From NCBI GenBank assembly GCA_029593465.1, contig JAKTNK010000001.1:62001-126000 (forward strand): a DNA stretch of 64,000 bases, given 5' to 3'. Shown here piece after piece: positions 55,057-64,000 of this stretch. Source of the stretch: Streptococcus suis. GTDB lineage: Bacteria > Bacillota > Bacilli > Lactobacillales > Streptococcaceae. Each line of letters starts with the position of its first letter. The first letter of the stretch is position 1. Under the pieces are notes generated by a model. It did no database searches, was not told the origin of the DNA, and saw nothing but the letters and a program-made list of their open reading frames with translations. A program made the position numbers and the translations under genes.

Positions 55057-55839
55057 ATGGCATTTTTTCAAATAGAATACAGTTCGCAAGTGCTTGGTCT
55101 ATACCGTCAAGTCAATGTCCTCTATCCGGATGCGGATCAAATTGCAGACAAAGAGCGTGATGATCAGGATATCCCTGTTTTATACCTGCTACATGGCATG
55201 GGCGGCAATCATAACTCCTGGTGTTCACGCACTAACATCGAACGCTTAGTGCGTCACACCAATCTAATTGTTGTGATGCCAAATGGGGATAATGGGTTTT
55301 ACACTAACACAACCTATGGTGTTCGCTATTTTGATGCGATTGCGACAGAGTTACCCCAAGTCATGAGACGTTTTTTCCCAAATATGACGCAAAAGCGGGA
55401 AAAAACATTTATTGCGGGTCTTTCAATGGGAGGCTACGGTGCCTTTAAATTAGCCATGTTAACCAATCAGTATGCCTATGCTGCTTCCTTTTCAGGTGCT
55501 TTATCTTATGATTTTACCCTCAATAATGAAATAGGGGAACAAGATGCTTACTGGCAGGGCCTCTTTGGCAATATCGAGGCGTTTGAGTCTAGTGAAAATA
55601 ATTTAGCCGAAGCAGTGAAGCAGGCCGATTCTAAGACACATTATTACGCATGGTGCGGTTATGAAGATTTCCTATTCTCTGCCAATGAGAAAGCGATTGC
55701 CGATTTTAGAGAAAAAGGCTTATCAGTTGATTATCGAAAGAGCCATGGTAAGCATGAGTGGTACTACTGGGAAAAACAACTGGAAGTTTTCCTTGAAATG
55801 TTACCGATTGATTACGTTAAAGAAGAGCGTTTGTCTTAA
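55057..55839 (+). CDS. estA: Esterase, EstA/tributyrin esterase family
   Basis: A 260-residue alpha/beta hydrolase of the esterase D-like family: oxyanion segment [12 protein letters not shown], nucleophile Ser in GLSMGGYG, late Asp in CGYEDF and His in GKHEWYYW. It has no signal peptide and is probably cytoplasmic, hydrolysing short-chain esters as in lactococcal EstA. AGAAGGGAG precedes the ATG. Confidence 0.85.
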   Translation: MAFFQIEYSSQVLGLYRQVNVLYPDADQIADKERDDQDIPVLYLLHGMGGNHNSWCSRTNIERLVRHTNLIVVMPNGDNGFYTNTTYGVRYFDAIATELPQVMRRFFPNMTQKREKTFIAGLSMGGYGAFKLAMLTNQYAYAASFSGALSYDFTLNNEIGEQDAYWQGLFGNIEAFESSENNLAEAVKQADSKTHYYAWCGYEDFLFSANEKAIADFREKGLSVDYRKSHGKHEWYYWEKQLEVFLEMLPIDYVKEERLS

Positions 55840-55861
55840 ATGACATTATGATGACTCAAGG

Positions 55862-55882
55862 AGAGCCGTCTGCTCTGTTTTT
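55862..55882 (+). terminator. estA terminator
   Basis: AGAGC pairs with GCTCT around CGTCT, then G and five T. A promoter for the next gene follows: TTGCAA (55886-55891), 17-bp spacer, TATACT (55909-55914). Confidence 0.65.
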
Positions 55883-55957
55883 GAATTGCAATGGTAATAA
55901 GCGCTTGTTATACTGGAGATTAAGGTTTAGGAAATAGAGTATAGAAGGATTACTCGG

Positions 55958-56695
55958 ATGAGATTTCTAGTTAGGCTATTATTAGCCATTCCACGTTTGA
56001 TTGTTTCAGTTGTTTGGAACCTCTTTTTTAGCCTGTTCAAAGCAGTAGTTGTAGTGACGTTGATTACTGGCGGCCTTTGGTATTACGCCAATCATAGTAG
56101 CTCACCTATAGCCAATCAACTCTCCAATGTTTTTGAAACCGTCTCAATTTTATTTGGTGACCATCTAAGTGACCCTCAAAATGTTAGCAAGCGTTTAAAG
56201 CAGTTACAAACGGATTCTCATGAACATGTCGAGGGGGCAAGATGGACTACCAATACAGCCCGTGTCTATCTTGCGACTGAAAATGAGACCTTCCAATCGG
56301 TTTATGACCAAGCTATTAGGGCTTGGAATGAGACTGATGCTTTTCACTTTACCCTTGTCAATAGTCCTAAGGAGGCTGATATTATTGCCAAAGATTACTC
56401 CGATGCTTCCACTCAGGCAGCTGGTGTAGCCAATGCTCAAATCAATGTTTTGACCAATCGTTTCAAATCAGTTGATGTTTATCTCAATGCCTACTATCTG
56501 TTAAATCCAAATTACGGTTACAGTCAGAAACGCATGGTTAATACAGCGATACACGAGCTGGGACATGCGATTGGCTTGGACCATAATGATACTCAGGAAT
56601 CAGTCATGCAGTCTTCAGGGTCTTATTATGGCATTCAAGAGAGTGATATTGAAGCCGTCAAGGCACTTTATCAGAACCAGGCAACGGCGGCTTAG
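55958..56695 (+). CDS. Membrane-anchored matrixin-family metalloprotease
   Basis: A 245-residue protein. Residues about 5-45 are hydrophobic (one or two spans), then a linker and a matrixin-like zinc protease domain with HELGHAIGLDH (His199, Glu200, His203, His209) and the Met-turn region VMQ (Met217). All zinc ligands and the general base are intact. It should act at the outer face of the membrane. Substrate unknown. It has its own promoter and a terminator at 56753. Confidence 0.85.
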   Translation: MRFLVRLLLAIPRLIVSVVWNLFFSLFKAVVVVTLITGGLWYYANHSSSPIANQLSNVFETVSILFGDHLSDPQNVSKRLKQLQTDSHEHVEGARWTTNTARVYLATENETFQSVYDQAIRAWNETDAFHFTLVNSPKEADIIAKDYSDASTQAAGVANAQINVLTNRFKSVDVYLNAYYLLNPNYGYSQKRMVNTAIHELGHAIGLDHNDTQESVMQSSGSYYGIQESDIEAVKALYQNQATAA

Positions 56696-56752
56696 CCACT
56701 GAGTATGATTTCTTAGAGCATTAACAAAGAGTACTGATGATAAATCGTTTAG

Positions 56753-56783
56753 CCTTGATACCTTTGAGTATCAAGGGCTTTTT
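56753..56783 (+). terminator. Matrixin gene terminator overlapping the ABC-F promoter
   Basis: CCTTGATAC pairs with GTATCAAGG around CTTTGA, then GC and five T. The last T is part of the next promoter's TGA-TATAAT. Confidence 0.8.
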
Positions 56784-56791
56784 GATATAAT
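56764..56791 (+). promoter_or_regulatory. ABC-F promoter, -10 six nt before the ATG (predicted leaderless)
   Basis: TTGAGT (56764-56769) and extended -10 TGA-TATAAT (56786-56791) with a 16-bp spacer. Only six bases precede ATG 56798, so the mRNA should begin at the start codon. The -35 lies inside the preceding terminator stem-loop. Confidence 0.65.
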
Positions 56792-56797
56792 AACACT

Positions 56798-58720
56798 ATG
56801 ATTATTTTACAAGCAAACAAGATTGAACGCTCCTTTTCAGGAGAAGTTTTATTTGACAATATCAATCTCCAAATTGCGGAGAGAGACCGTATTGCCCTAG
56901 TGGGACGTAACGGTGCGGGTAAGTCAACGCTTCTAAAAATATTGGTTGGGGAAGAAGCGCCAACCTCTGGTGATATCACAAGGAAGCGTGATTTGACCGT
57001 GGCCTATTTGGCACAAGACAGTCGTTTCGCCTCTGAAAAAACCATCTATGAGGAAATGTTAGCGGTTTTTTCACGGTTGAGACAAACTGAGCAGCAGTTG
57101 CGTGAAATGGAAGGGCGGATGGCAGAGACGTCAGGAGAAGCCCTTACTAGGCTAATGGGGGATTATGATCGACTTTCTGAAGAGTTTCGTCTAGAAGGTG
57201 GTTTTACATATGAGAATGACATAAAATCAGTCCTCAATGGTTTCAAGTTTGATCAAAGCATGTGGGATAGGCCTATTTCAGAGCTATCCGGTGGGCAAAA
57301 TACTCGCCTAGCCTTGGCACGAATGTTATTGCAAAAACCAGAACTCTTGGTGCTGGATGAGCCCACCAATCACTTGGACATTGATACCATTGCTTGGTTA
57401 GAAAATTACCTGACCAACTATCAAGCTGCCCTATTGATTGTCAGTCACGATCGCTATTTCTTGGATAAGGTAGCAACAGTGACGGTTGATTTAACCAAAC
57501 ATTCGCTGGATCGGTATGTTGGGAACTACTCCCAGTTTATGGCACTAAAAGCTCAAAAACTTGCTACAGAAGCCAAGCAATTTGAAAAACAGCAAAAAGA
57601 AATTGCTAAGTTAGAAGATTTTGTTCAAAAAAACATTGTTCGTGCTTCGACCACTAAAAGAGCTCAATCCCGACGAAAACAGCTCGAAAAGATGGAGCGT
57701 TTAGAGAAGCCTTCTCTAGGACAAAAATCTGCTAATATGGCCTTCCAGTCCGAAAAATCATCAGGCAACATCGTCTTAACCGTCGAAGACGCAGCCATTG
57801 GCTATGATGAGAAAGTGCTCTCTAGCCCTATTTCAATGGCTTTAAACAAACGCGATGCCATCGCAGTAGTTGGACCAAATGGTATCGGAAAAACCACTTT
57901 GTTAAAGTCGGTCATGGGTCAGATACCTTTCATTGAAGGGCAGGCTAAATTTGGTGCTAACGTTGATGCAGGGTACTATGACCAAACGCAGTCTCAATTA
58001 ACACCCAATAATTCCGTCTTGGAAGAGCTTTGGCAGTCTTTTTCAACAACTCCAGAAGTCGAGATTCGTAATCGCCTTGGTGCCTTTCTATTTTCCGGAG
58101 ATGATGTTAAAAAGTCTGTTAGCATGCTTTCTGGTGGAGAGCGTGCACGCTTGTTATTGGCTAAATTATCCATGGAAAACAATAATTTCCTCATTTTGGA
58201 TGAGCCAACCAACCACTTGGATATTGATAGTAAGGAAGTTTTGGAAGATGCCTTACTGGCCTTTGATGGTAGCCTACTTTTTGTTAGCCATGATCGCTAT
58301 TTCATCAACCGTATCGCTAACAAGGTTTTGGAAATTTCAGAGGAAGGTTCAAAACTGTATCTAGGTGATTATGATTATTACCTTGAGAAAAAAGCAGAGC
58401 TGGAATTCTTAGCGCAGCAGCAAGTTTCTGACGAGGGATCTGATCTTGACGAGAGTTCAAAAGGACTGACCGATTATCAACAACAAAAAGTGAATCAAAA
58501 AGAAATCCGTAAAATCACACGTCGTATCGAGGCCATCGAGTCTGAATTAGAGGCTATTGACGAACGAGAAAGTCACATTTCAAATGAGATGACACAAACC
58601 AACGATGCCGCTCAATTAGCAGACCTGCAAGCAGAACTTGAGGAGGTACAATCAAATCAAACCTCTCTAATGGAAGAATGGGAAAATCTCTCACAACAAT
58701 TGGAAGACTTGTCAGATTAA
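56798..58720 (+). CDS. ABC-F family ATPase (Uup/YdiF-like)
   Basis: A 640-residue soluble protein with two ABC cassettes: Walker A GRNGAGKST and GPNGIGKTT, signatures LSGGQNTR and LSGGERAR, and twin DEPTNHLDI. They are joined by a basic ABC-F linker (about 250-300) and followed by a C-terminal coiled coil (about 560-635). ABC-F proteins act on ribosome E-sites during stalled translation. The C-terminal coiled coil suggests a Uup/YdiF-type housekeeping member rather than a resistance protein. Apparently translated from a leaderless mRNA. Confidence 0.9.
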   Translation: MIILQANKIERSFSGEVLFDNINLQIAERDRIALVGRNGAGKSTLLKILVGEEAPTSGDITRKRDLTVAYLAQDSRFASEKTIYEEMLAVFSRLRQTEQQLREMEGRMAETSGEALTRLMGDYDRLSEEFRLEGGFTYENDIKSVLNGFKFDQSMWDRPISELSGGQNTRLALARMLLQKPELLVLDEPTNHLDIDTIAWLENYLTNYQAALLIVSHDRYFLDKVATVTVDLTKHSLDRYVGNYSQFMALKAQKLATEAKQFEKQQKEIAKLEDFVQKNIVRASTTKRAQSRRKQLEKMERLEKPSLGQKSANMAFQSEKSSGNIVLTVEDAAIGYDEKVLSSPISMALNKRDAIAVVGPNGIGKTTLLKSVMGQIPFIEGQAKFGANVDAGYYDQTQSQLTPNNSVLEELWQSFSTTPEVEIRNRLGAFLFSGDDVKKSVSMLSGGERARLLLAKLSMENNNFLILDEPTNHLDIDSKEVLEDALLAFDGSLLFVSHDRYFINRIANKVLEISEEGSKLYLGDYDYYLEKKAELEFLAQQQVSDEGSDLDESSKGLTDYQQQKVNQKEIRKITRRIEAIESELEAIDERESHISNEMTQTNDAAQLADLQAELEEVQSNQTSLMEEWENLSQQLEDLSD

Positions 58721-58775
58721 GTCTTCCTTGATTTGGATGAGGCTCATTACTTATCGTATTTAGATTTTGAGTGCT

Positions 58776-58808
58776 AAAAAAGGAATTGGCTTAGCCAACT
58801 CCTTTTTT
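58776..58808. terminator. Bidirectional terminator between ABC-F and gatD
   Basis: AAAAAGGA-ATTGGC and GCCAAC-TCCTTTTT pair with one mismatch around TTA. T-runs on both strands suit these convergent genes. Confidence 0.85.
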
Positions 58809-59596
58809 TAATGTTCAAATGATGCTTTTGACTTGATGTCACCGTATTCTTCAGGTTGTTCGTGACTAAGAATGTCGTCATAGCTAGGCAACTCCAGGCC
58901 TTGTCCATACTTGTTTTTCAGTGCCGTAGTGACCAAGCGGTAGGCTAAATTAGCATTGCGCGATAGGATAGGGCCATGGAAGTAAGACCCGTAAACATTT
59001 TTGTAGTGAACGCCCTCGCTGCTATCTTCGTTATTGTTACCGTGACCATAGATGACCTTTCCAAGAGGTTTTTCATCTTCTGATAAAAAGGTTCGTCCTT
59101 GATGGTTTTCAAAACCGTAGTAGGTTTCGTTGAATTCGTCGTTATGAATTTTAATGTCCCCGATGAAGCGATTATTACTTTGATTGAGCGTATAATGTCC
59201 CATGACACCGATGCCATCTATTTTGACACCATTAGCTTGCACGTAGTATTGTCCAAGTAATTGAAAGCCGCCACAAATAGCAAGGATGACCTTATTATCT
59301 TCAATAAACTGCTGGATGTTATGGCGTTTTTTGGGTAAATCTTTGGCAACAATAGCTTGCTCATAATCTTGCCCTCCACCGAAAAAGATGATGTCGTAGT
59401 GGTTATCATCAAAGGCGTCGTCAATAGAGACGATATCAAAGGTCATTTTGACCCCCAATTTTTCGCCGACGTATTTCATCATGAGAATGTTACCGTTATC
59501 ACCGTAGGTGTTTAACAGATTGCCATAGAGGTGAGCGACGTTCAGTTCATAGCTATAATCACGATTCGATGGAGATTGTAAGGATGTGTAAACCAT
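58808..59596 (-). CDS. gatD: Lipid II isoglutaminyl synthase, glutaminase subunit GatD
   Basis: A 262-residue class-I-type glutamine amidotransferase (CobB/CobQ-like) with nucleophile Cys108 in [10 protein letters not shown] and a later HGP histidine segment. It releases ammonia from glutamine for MurT, which amidates D-Glu of lipid II to D-isoglutamine. Its ATG overlaps the murT stop (TAATG). Confidence 0.93.
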   Translation of the reverse strand: MVYTSLQSPSNRDYSYELNVAHLYGNLLNTYGDNGNILMMKYVGEKLGVKMTFDIVSIDDAFDDNHYDIIFFGGGQDYEQAIVAKDLPKKRHNIQQFIEDNKVILAICGGFQLLGQYYVQANGVKIDGIGVMGHYTLNQSNNRFIGDIKIHNDEFNETYYGFENHQGRTFLSEDEKPLGKVIYGHGNNNEDSSEGVHYKNVYGSYFHGPILSRNANLAYRLVTTALKNKYGQGLELPSYDDILSHEQPEEYGDIKSKASFEH

Positions 59597-60939
59597 TAGT
59601 GCATCTCCTTTCCGACGGCATTATGGTTAGCAAGAATGTCTCGAAATTCGAGCATGGCAGTGTAAGTAGCTAGGATATAGGCGTGATCAGCTTCTTGGTG
59701 TTCAATGAAGGTCATGATGTCCTCTAGCTTGTCTGCTTGATGGATCTTGTCTTCGGGATAACCTGTCACACGAAGGCGTCTAGCAATTTCGGAATGGCGG
59801 ACGCCACCTGTGTAAATTTCGGTAATAGGCATCTCATTAATGGCTTCGAAGTTAGCATCCCAAATCCAAGACGTATCAATGCCGTCTGCATAATTAGCAT
59901 TTAGCAAGACTGATAAGGAGAAGGGATAGTCTGCTAGTTTAATCATATCGAGGGCCTGGCTAGCGCCAACAGGGTTTTTGATAAGGACTAGGGTACAGGA
60001 TTTATCACCGATGTTGAAGGTTTCTTGACGCCCAAAGACTGCTCGACTTTTTTCAAAGCCGGTTTTGATTTGCTTAGGTGATACGCCAAAAAATTCAGCA
60101 ACTGAGACTGCTGCAAGAGCATTGTAGATATTATACAAGCCCCCAACATTGATTTTATAGGCTTGTTTATCAATGATAAATTCAGACGTTGTGTTAGTGA
60201 TGTTGGTTAGTTCAGTCAGCTGATAATTGAGAGGAGGACGTTTAAAACCACAATGTAAACAAATGTAATCCCCTAAGTTGGCATAGGTATTCATCTTGTA
60301 GTAAAGGATGTGTTCACACTTAGGACAGACAATCCCTTCGGTATTGTAGTGGGCTAGGCGTGGCTCATGTGTCGGTGTGTTAAAGCCATAAAAGGCTACA
60401 GGATTAACAAGGTCACGTGAGTTAAAGAGTGGGCTATCCCCGTTGGCGAGAATGGTTGCCTGAGGGGCTTTGGCTGCACCAGCTAAAATCATGTCGTAAG
60501 TGGTGTAAATCTCACCGTAGCGATCCATTTGATCTCGAAAGATATTGGTGAAAACAAAAAGGCTAGGCGTGATATAGTCCGTAATTTTTGGCAAGCTGGC
60601 TTCGTCAATTTCCAAAACGGCAATCTTACGACCAGATTTTGCTGGTTTAGCTGTGAGAAAGGTTGACGTGATACCTGTGATCATGTTGGCACCACTAGGA
60701 TTTGTGACAATGTCACCGAAGGCTTCTTTTAAGATGCCGACGGTTAAGGCCGTAGTAAGCGTTTTGCCATTGGTTCCAGTTACAACAACAATATCGTAGT
60801 TTTTAGCGAGGTGATTTAAAATAGTCTTATCGCAGTTGAGGGCAATTTTTCCTGGTAAGGTCGAGCCACGTCCCATTTTAGAGAGAATCCAATGAGCTGT
60901 TTTACCAGCAAAAATCCCTAATTGTGTTTTTATAGTCAT
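59596..60939 (-). CDS. murT: Lipid II isoglutaminyl synthase, MurT subunit
   Basis: A 447-residue Mur-ligase-like ATPase: P-loop GTNGKT (55-60), an inserted zinc ribbon with two CxxC pairs (CPKC...CLHC) in the central domain, and a DUF1727 C-terminal domain that holds GatD. The zinc ribbon is characteristic of MurT. It is essential for normal cross-linking in streptococci. Transcription appears to begin at the ATG (see the promoter at 60946-60954), with no Shine-Dalgarno. Confidence 0.94.
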   Translation of the reverse strand: MTIKTQLGIFAGKTAHWILSKMGRGSTLPGKIALNCDKTILNHLAKNYDIVVVTGTNGKTLTTALTVGILKEAFGDIVTNPSGANMITGITSTFLTAKPAKSGRKIAVLEIDEASLPKITDYITPSLFVFTNIFRDQMDRYGEIYTTYDMILAGAAKAPQATILANGDSPLFNSRDLVNPVAFYGFNTPTHEPRLAHYNTEGIVCPKCEHILYYKMNTYANLGDYICLHCGFKRPPLNYQLTELTNITNTTSEFIIDKQAYKINVGGLYNIYNALAAVSVAEFFGVSPKQIKTGFEKSRAVFGRQETFNIGDKSCTLVLIKNPVGASQALDMIKLADYPFSLSVLLNANYADGIDTSWIWDANFEAINEMPITEIYTGGVRHSEIARRLRVTGYPEDKIHQADKLEDIMTFIEHQEADHAYILATYTAMLEFRDILANHNAVGKEMH

Positions 60940-60945
60940 GATGTT

Positions 60946-60954
60946 ATTTTAGCA
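60946..60954 (-). promoter_or_regulatory. murT promoter, -10 six nt before the ATG (predicted leaderless)
   Basis: On the minus strand TGC-TAAAAT (60954 down to 60946), then six bases, then the murT ATG at 60939. This is the third instance of the same geometry in the window. Confidence 0.6.
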
Positions 60955-60981
60955 AAAATACTACAAACTAGCCAGAGAAAA

Positions 60982-60990
60982 TGCTATAAT
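60982..60990 (+). promoter_or_regulatory. Extended -10 for cdaA-cdaR-glmM
   Basis: TGC-TATAAT (TATAAT at 60985-60990), 46 bp before the cdaA ATG, back to back with the murT promoter. Confidence 0.7.
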
Positions 60991-61036
60991 GAAAACAGTG
61001 TCTCTCTGAGGCATAAATAACAAGAGGAATACCAGT

Positions 61037-61891
61037 ATGAGTTTTTTTTCACAGTTTGATGCCCGCTTTTGGCAATCACTCTTTGATAGTCCCTGGACCA
61101 TTTTAGTGAATCTGCTTGATGTTGGCTTGGTTGCTTATTTGATATACCGTTTTATCAAAGCTTTAGCAGGAACCAAGGTTATGTCCTTAGTTCAAGGGAT
61201 TATTTTATTTATTATTTTAGAATTATTGGCTGAATTTATCGGGTTAACGACCATGACCTATTTGATGAACCAGATTGTGACCTATGGGGTTATTGCCGGT
61301 GTCATTATCTTTGCTCCAGAGATTCGCCTAGGGTTAGAGAGGTTCGGTAAGACAGCGCAGTTTTTGACGCCCTCCTCAACTGCGGTAACAGATGAGGAGA
61401 AGTTAATAGACGCCTTAGTCAAGTCAGTCGCTTACATGAGTCCGCGTAAAATTGGCGCCCTCATTTGTATTCAAGGTGCTCAAACGCTCCAGGAATATAT
61501 CAGCACAGGCATTCCTTTAAATGCGGATGTATCTAGCCAGCTTTTGATTAATACCTTTATTCCGAATACGCCCTTACATGATGGTGCGGTTATCATCACA
61601 GGAAAAAAGATTGCAGCGGCCTGTTGTTACCTTCCACTGACAGAATCAACGACCATTTCTAAAGAATTTGGTACCCGCCATCGGGCGGCAATTGGTCTAT
61701 CAGAGCATTCAGATGCGGTGACAATCGTTGTTTCTGAGGAGACTGGTGGCATCTCTATTACCCATAATGGCGGATTCCAGCATGATTTAAGCAAGGAGAG
61801 TCTTGAGGCTACGCTAAGAAAGCTATTGCTAACAGACCAGATGCCATTAGTTGGTTGGAAAGAGCGTCTGTTTAGGAAGGGGAAAAGATAA
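61037..61891 (+). CDS. cdaA: Diadenylate cyclase CdaA
   Basis: A 284-residue membrane enzyme making c-di-AMP from two ATP. Three N-terminal spans (about 20-95) precede a DAC domain with the catalytic DGA (182-184) and RHR (214-216) motifs. c-di-AMP controls potassium and osmolyte balance and wall homeostasis. It is the first gene of the conserved cdaA-cdaR-glmM operon, with one-base overlap to cdaR. Confidence 0.96.
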   Translation: MSFFSQFDARFWQSLFDSPWTILVNLLDVGLVAYLIYRFIKALAGTKVMSLVQGIILFIILELLAEFIGLTTMTYLMNQIVTYGVIAGVIIFAPEIRLGLERFGKTAQFLTPSSTAVTDEEKLIDALVKSVAYMSPRKIGALICIQGAQTLQEYISTGIPLNADVSSQLLINTFIPNTPLHDGAVIITGKKIAAACCYLPLTESTTISKEFGTRHRAAIGLSEHSDAVTIVVSEETGGISITHNGGFQHDLSKESLEATLRKLLLTDQMPLVGWKERLFRKGKR

Positions 61892-62847
61892 TGAAAAAAT
61901 ACTTTAATCAGCCTGTTTTTTACATTGTGGTTTCGCTTTTCTTTTCCTTGATTTTGTTCTTTTATGCTAAGTCAACCACTTATAATGCTTCTGGCACACA
62001 GCTTGCGCATGTCACAGAAACCTATAGTCATACCTTAGAGAGTGTTCCTATTGATATAAAGTACGATACAGATAAGTATTTTATTAGTGGTTACTCTTAT
62101 GAAGCAGAAGTCTATTTGACCTCAACCAACCGTATCAAATTGGATTCTGAAATCAATGAAGATACTAGGCGTTTTAAAGTCGTTGCTGATTTGTCAAAAG
62201 TGACAGCAGGAACAACCGATGCTAAGCTGAAAGTGGTTGGTCTCCCAAGGGATATGAATGCCTCTGTTAGTCCAAAGACTGTTACGGTGACCATTGGGAA
62301 GAAAGCAACGAAAACTTTTAAGGTCAAAACAACGATTCCTTCGGAACAAGTTGCTGCGGGTTATAAAGTATCTAAGGTTGAGACAGACTTGTCAGAGGTT
62401 ACAGTCACCAGTAATGAATCAACTTTAGAACAAATCAACCATGTAGAAGCAGTATTGCCATCGGATAAGGTTCTCAGTGAGGATTATAGCGGCACAGTCA
62501 ACCTCCAAGCAGTCTCTGCTGATGGTACCATTCTGGCTGCCATTGTCAATCCTGCTAAGGCTAAGTTGAAGGTAGAAGTCAAAAAGCTGAGCAAACAAGT
62601 ACCAATCAATTTATCTATAACAGGCATACTCTCTGATGAGTTGTCTAATATCAACTACCAGCTAAGTCAGGAAACAGTGACCATTTATGGTACGCAGGAA
62701 GCCTTGGATGCTGTTGAGAGTGTTAAGGGAACCGTTGATATAACTGGTGTTTCCAAAGACGTCTCAAAAACAGTGTCATTATCAGCGCAGGGAGTGACCC
62801 TAAAACCGCAGACCATAACGGTTAAGTTGACAACAACTAAGAAATAA
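61891..62847 (+). CDS. cdaR: CdaA regulator CdaR (YbbR-domain protein)
   Basis: A 318-residue protein with one N-terminal span (about 9-24) and three extracytoplasmic YbbR-like beta domains. It binds CdaA in the membrane and tunes c-di-AMP synthesis. The short form is normal for streptococci. GGAAGGGG precedes the ATG inside cdaA. Confidence 0.93.
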   Translation: MKKYFNQPVFYIVVSLFFSLILFFYAKSTTYNASGTQLAHVTETYSHTLESVPIDIKYDTDKYFISGYSYEAEVYLTSTNRIKLDSEINEDTRRFKVVADLSKVTAGTTDAKLKVVGLPRDMNASVSPKTVTVTIGKKATKTFKVKTTIPSEQVAAGYKVSKVETDLSEVTVTSNESTLEQINHVEAVLPSDKVLSEDYSGTVNLQAVSADGTILAAIVNPAKAKLKVEVKKLSKQVPINLSITGILSDELSNINYQLSQETVTIYGTQEALDAVESVKGTVDITGVSKDVSKTVSLSAQGVTLKPQTITVKLTTTKK

Positions 62848-62871
62848 GACATAATAACGATTAAGAAAGAT

Positions 62872-62897
62872 GGAGGAGCGCATTAGCGCTAAAATGT
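62872..62897 (+). promoter_or_regulatory. Shine-Dalgarno - hairpin - AUG arrangement of glmM
   Basis: GGAGG (62872-62876) lies 21 nt before the ATG. AGCGC (62877-62881) and GCGCT (62886-62890) form a 5-bp hairpin with loop ATTA directly between. Folding it leaves an effective spacing of 7 nt. Confidence 0.5.
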
Positions 62898-64000
62898 ATG
62901 GGAAAATATTTTGGAACAGACGGTGTTCGTGGAGAAGCTAACTTGGAATTAACACCAGAATTAGCCTTTAAGTTGGGACGATTTGGCGGCTACGTATTAA
63001 GCCAACATGAAAGCGGGCGCCCAAAAGTTTTTGTGGCGCGTGATACACGTATCTCAGGTGAAATGCTTGAATCAGCTCTTGTCGCTGGTCTTTTATCCGT
63101 TGGTATCGAGGTTTATCGTTTAGGTGTTTTAGCGACCCCAGGAGTTTCTTACCTAGTGAGAACAGAAAATGCTAGTGCTGGTGTTATGATTTCGGCCAGT
63201 CATAACCCCGCACAAGATAATGGTATCAAATTCTTTGCCAATGACGGCTTTAAATTGAGTGATGCTTTAGAAGCTGAAATTGAAGCTTTACTAGATGCAG
63301 ACGAAGACACGTTACCTCGTCCATCAGCACAAGGTTTAGGGACCCTAGTGGACTACCCAGAAGGATTGCGCAAGTATGAGGCATTCTTAGTATCAACTGG
63401 TGTGCAACTCGATGGCATGAAAGTAGCCCTCGATGGTGCCAATGGTGCTGCCCATCGCTCGGCCCGTCACATCTTTTTAGATTTAGATGCGGAGATTTCT
63501 GTTATTGGAGATCAGCCAGATGGATTAAACATCAATGAGGGTGTGGGTTCCACTCATCCAGAAGCCTTGCAACAGCTTGTTACAGAAACTGGCTCAGATA
63601 TTGGTCTAGCCTTTGATGGTGATAGCGACCGCTTGATTGCCGTTGATGAAAATGGAGCGATTGTCGATGGTGATAAAATCATGTATATCATTGGAAAATA
63701 CATGGCTGAGAAAGGTCAACTAGCCCAAAACACCATCGTAACAACCGTGATGTCTAATTTAGGCTTTCACAAAGCGCTTGATCGTGAGGGAATTGCCAAA
63801 ACGATTACGGCGGTTGGAGATCGCTACGTTGTTGAAGAAATGCGTCAATCAGGTTACAATCTAGGTGGTGAGCAATCAGGTCACGTCATTATCATGGACT
63901 ATAATACGACAGGTGATGGGCAATTAACGGCTATTCAATTAACTAAAGTGATGAAAGAAACTGGAAAATCACTGTCAGAGTTAGCCTCAGAAGTTACCAT
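62898..64000 (+). CDS. glmM: Phosphoglucosamine mutase GlmM (partial, runs off the window)
   Basis: The first 367 codons of GlmM, which converts glucosamine-6-phosphate to glucosamine-1-phosphate for UDP-GlcNAc and peptidoglycan. The phosphoserine loop ISASHNP has Ser101. The metal loop DGDSDR and substrate loop GGEQSGH are visible. It is third in the cdaA operon. GlmM is known to bind and inhibit CdaA in several Firmicutes. The start at 62898 matches the family N-terminus [14 protein letters not shown]. The end lies outside the window. Confidence 0.95.
   Translation, partial: MGKYFGTDGVRGEANLELTPELAFKLGRFGGYVLSQHESGRPKVFVARDTRISGEMLESALVAGLLSVGIEVYRLGVLATPGVSYLVRTENASAGVMISASHNPAQDNGIKFFANDGFKLSDALEAEIEALLDADEDTLPRPSAQGLGTLVDYPEGLRKYEAFLVSTGVQLDGMKVALDGANGAAHRSARHIFLDLDAEISVIGDQPDGLNINEGVGSTHPEALQQLVTETGSDIGLAFDGDSDRLIAVDENGAIVDGDKIMYIIGKYMAEKGQLAQNTIVTTVMSNLGFHKALDREGIAKTITAVGDRYVVEEMRQSGYNLGGEQSGHVIIMDYNTTGDGQLTAIQLTKVMKETGKSLSELASEVT

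Overview
This window is chromosomal DNA of a Streptococcus. The basis is family-level recognition of the encoded proteins: a streptococcal-type pyruvate oxidase (SpxB), the MurT/GatD pair, RNase J2, RqcH/PavA, the TrpXYZ-type transporter, a small DUF3042 protein, and typical streptococcal gene strings (iscS-thiI; hflX-rnz-SDR-recJ-apt; dnaD-trmK-nif3; cdaA-cdaR-glmM). Promoters are mostly extended -10 boxes (TGnTATAAT) with weak -35 elements, also typical of the genus. The species is not resolved. I saw no rRNA, tRNA, CRISPR array, intact insertion sequence or prophage.

Layout. 1-8906: housekeeping genes for tRNA sulfur transfer (iscS, thiI), hemW, an acyl-ACP thioesterase, a Nudix enzyme, a HAD phosphatase, a membrane protein and spxB. 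9252-14736: a cell-surface/polymer cluster with a phosphodiester glycosidase-like exoprotein and its small membrane partner, a divergent VTC-domain plus DUF4956 pair, a DUF4353 lipoprotein, and a GT2-GtrA fusion. 14790-25243: a restriction/defence island bounded by gene debris. It encodes an SNF2-type helicase, a DUF4391 protein, a type III methyltransferase, an unrecognised 278-residue protein and a type III restriction subunit. It is preceded by a short leader ORF holding a (TA)10 tract and an intrinsic-terminator hairpin. 25353-46404: conserved RNA modification, DNA repair, nucleotide salvage, replication and dTDP-rhamnose genes, a Nudix enzyme, an AI-2E family exporter and a TPR protein. 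46497-49716: rqcH, then a heavily degraded serine-rich-repeat adhesin gene and a truncated P-loop ATPase gene. 49717-64000: a Trp-type ABC transporter, a small secreted phospholipase A2-like protein, rnjB, an esterase, a matrixin-like protease, an ABC-F ATPase, the gatD/murT operon, and cdaA-cdaR-glmM running off the end.

Most interesting points. (1) The defence operon appears to sit behind a candidate phase-variable attenuator. Only one in three TA-repeat lengths keeps the 48-codon leader open through the terminator and into an ATGA overlap with the helicase gene. (2) Three genes (hemW, the ABC-F gene, murT) have an extended -10 exactly 6 nt before the ATG, predicting leaderless mRNAs. (3) apt and glmM each have a hairpin between Shine-Dalgarno and AUG whose folding would restore normal spacing. 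(4) The VTC/DUF4956/DUF4353/GT2-GtrA cluster may make or handle an uncharacterised envelope polymer. All functions are inferred from sequence alone; no database search was run.
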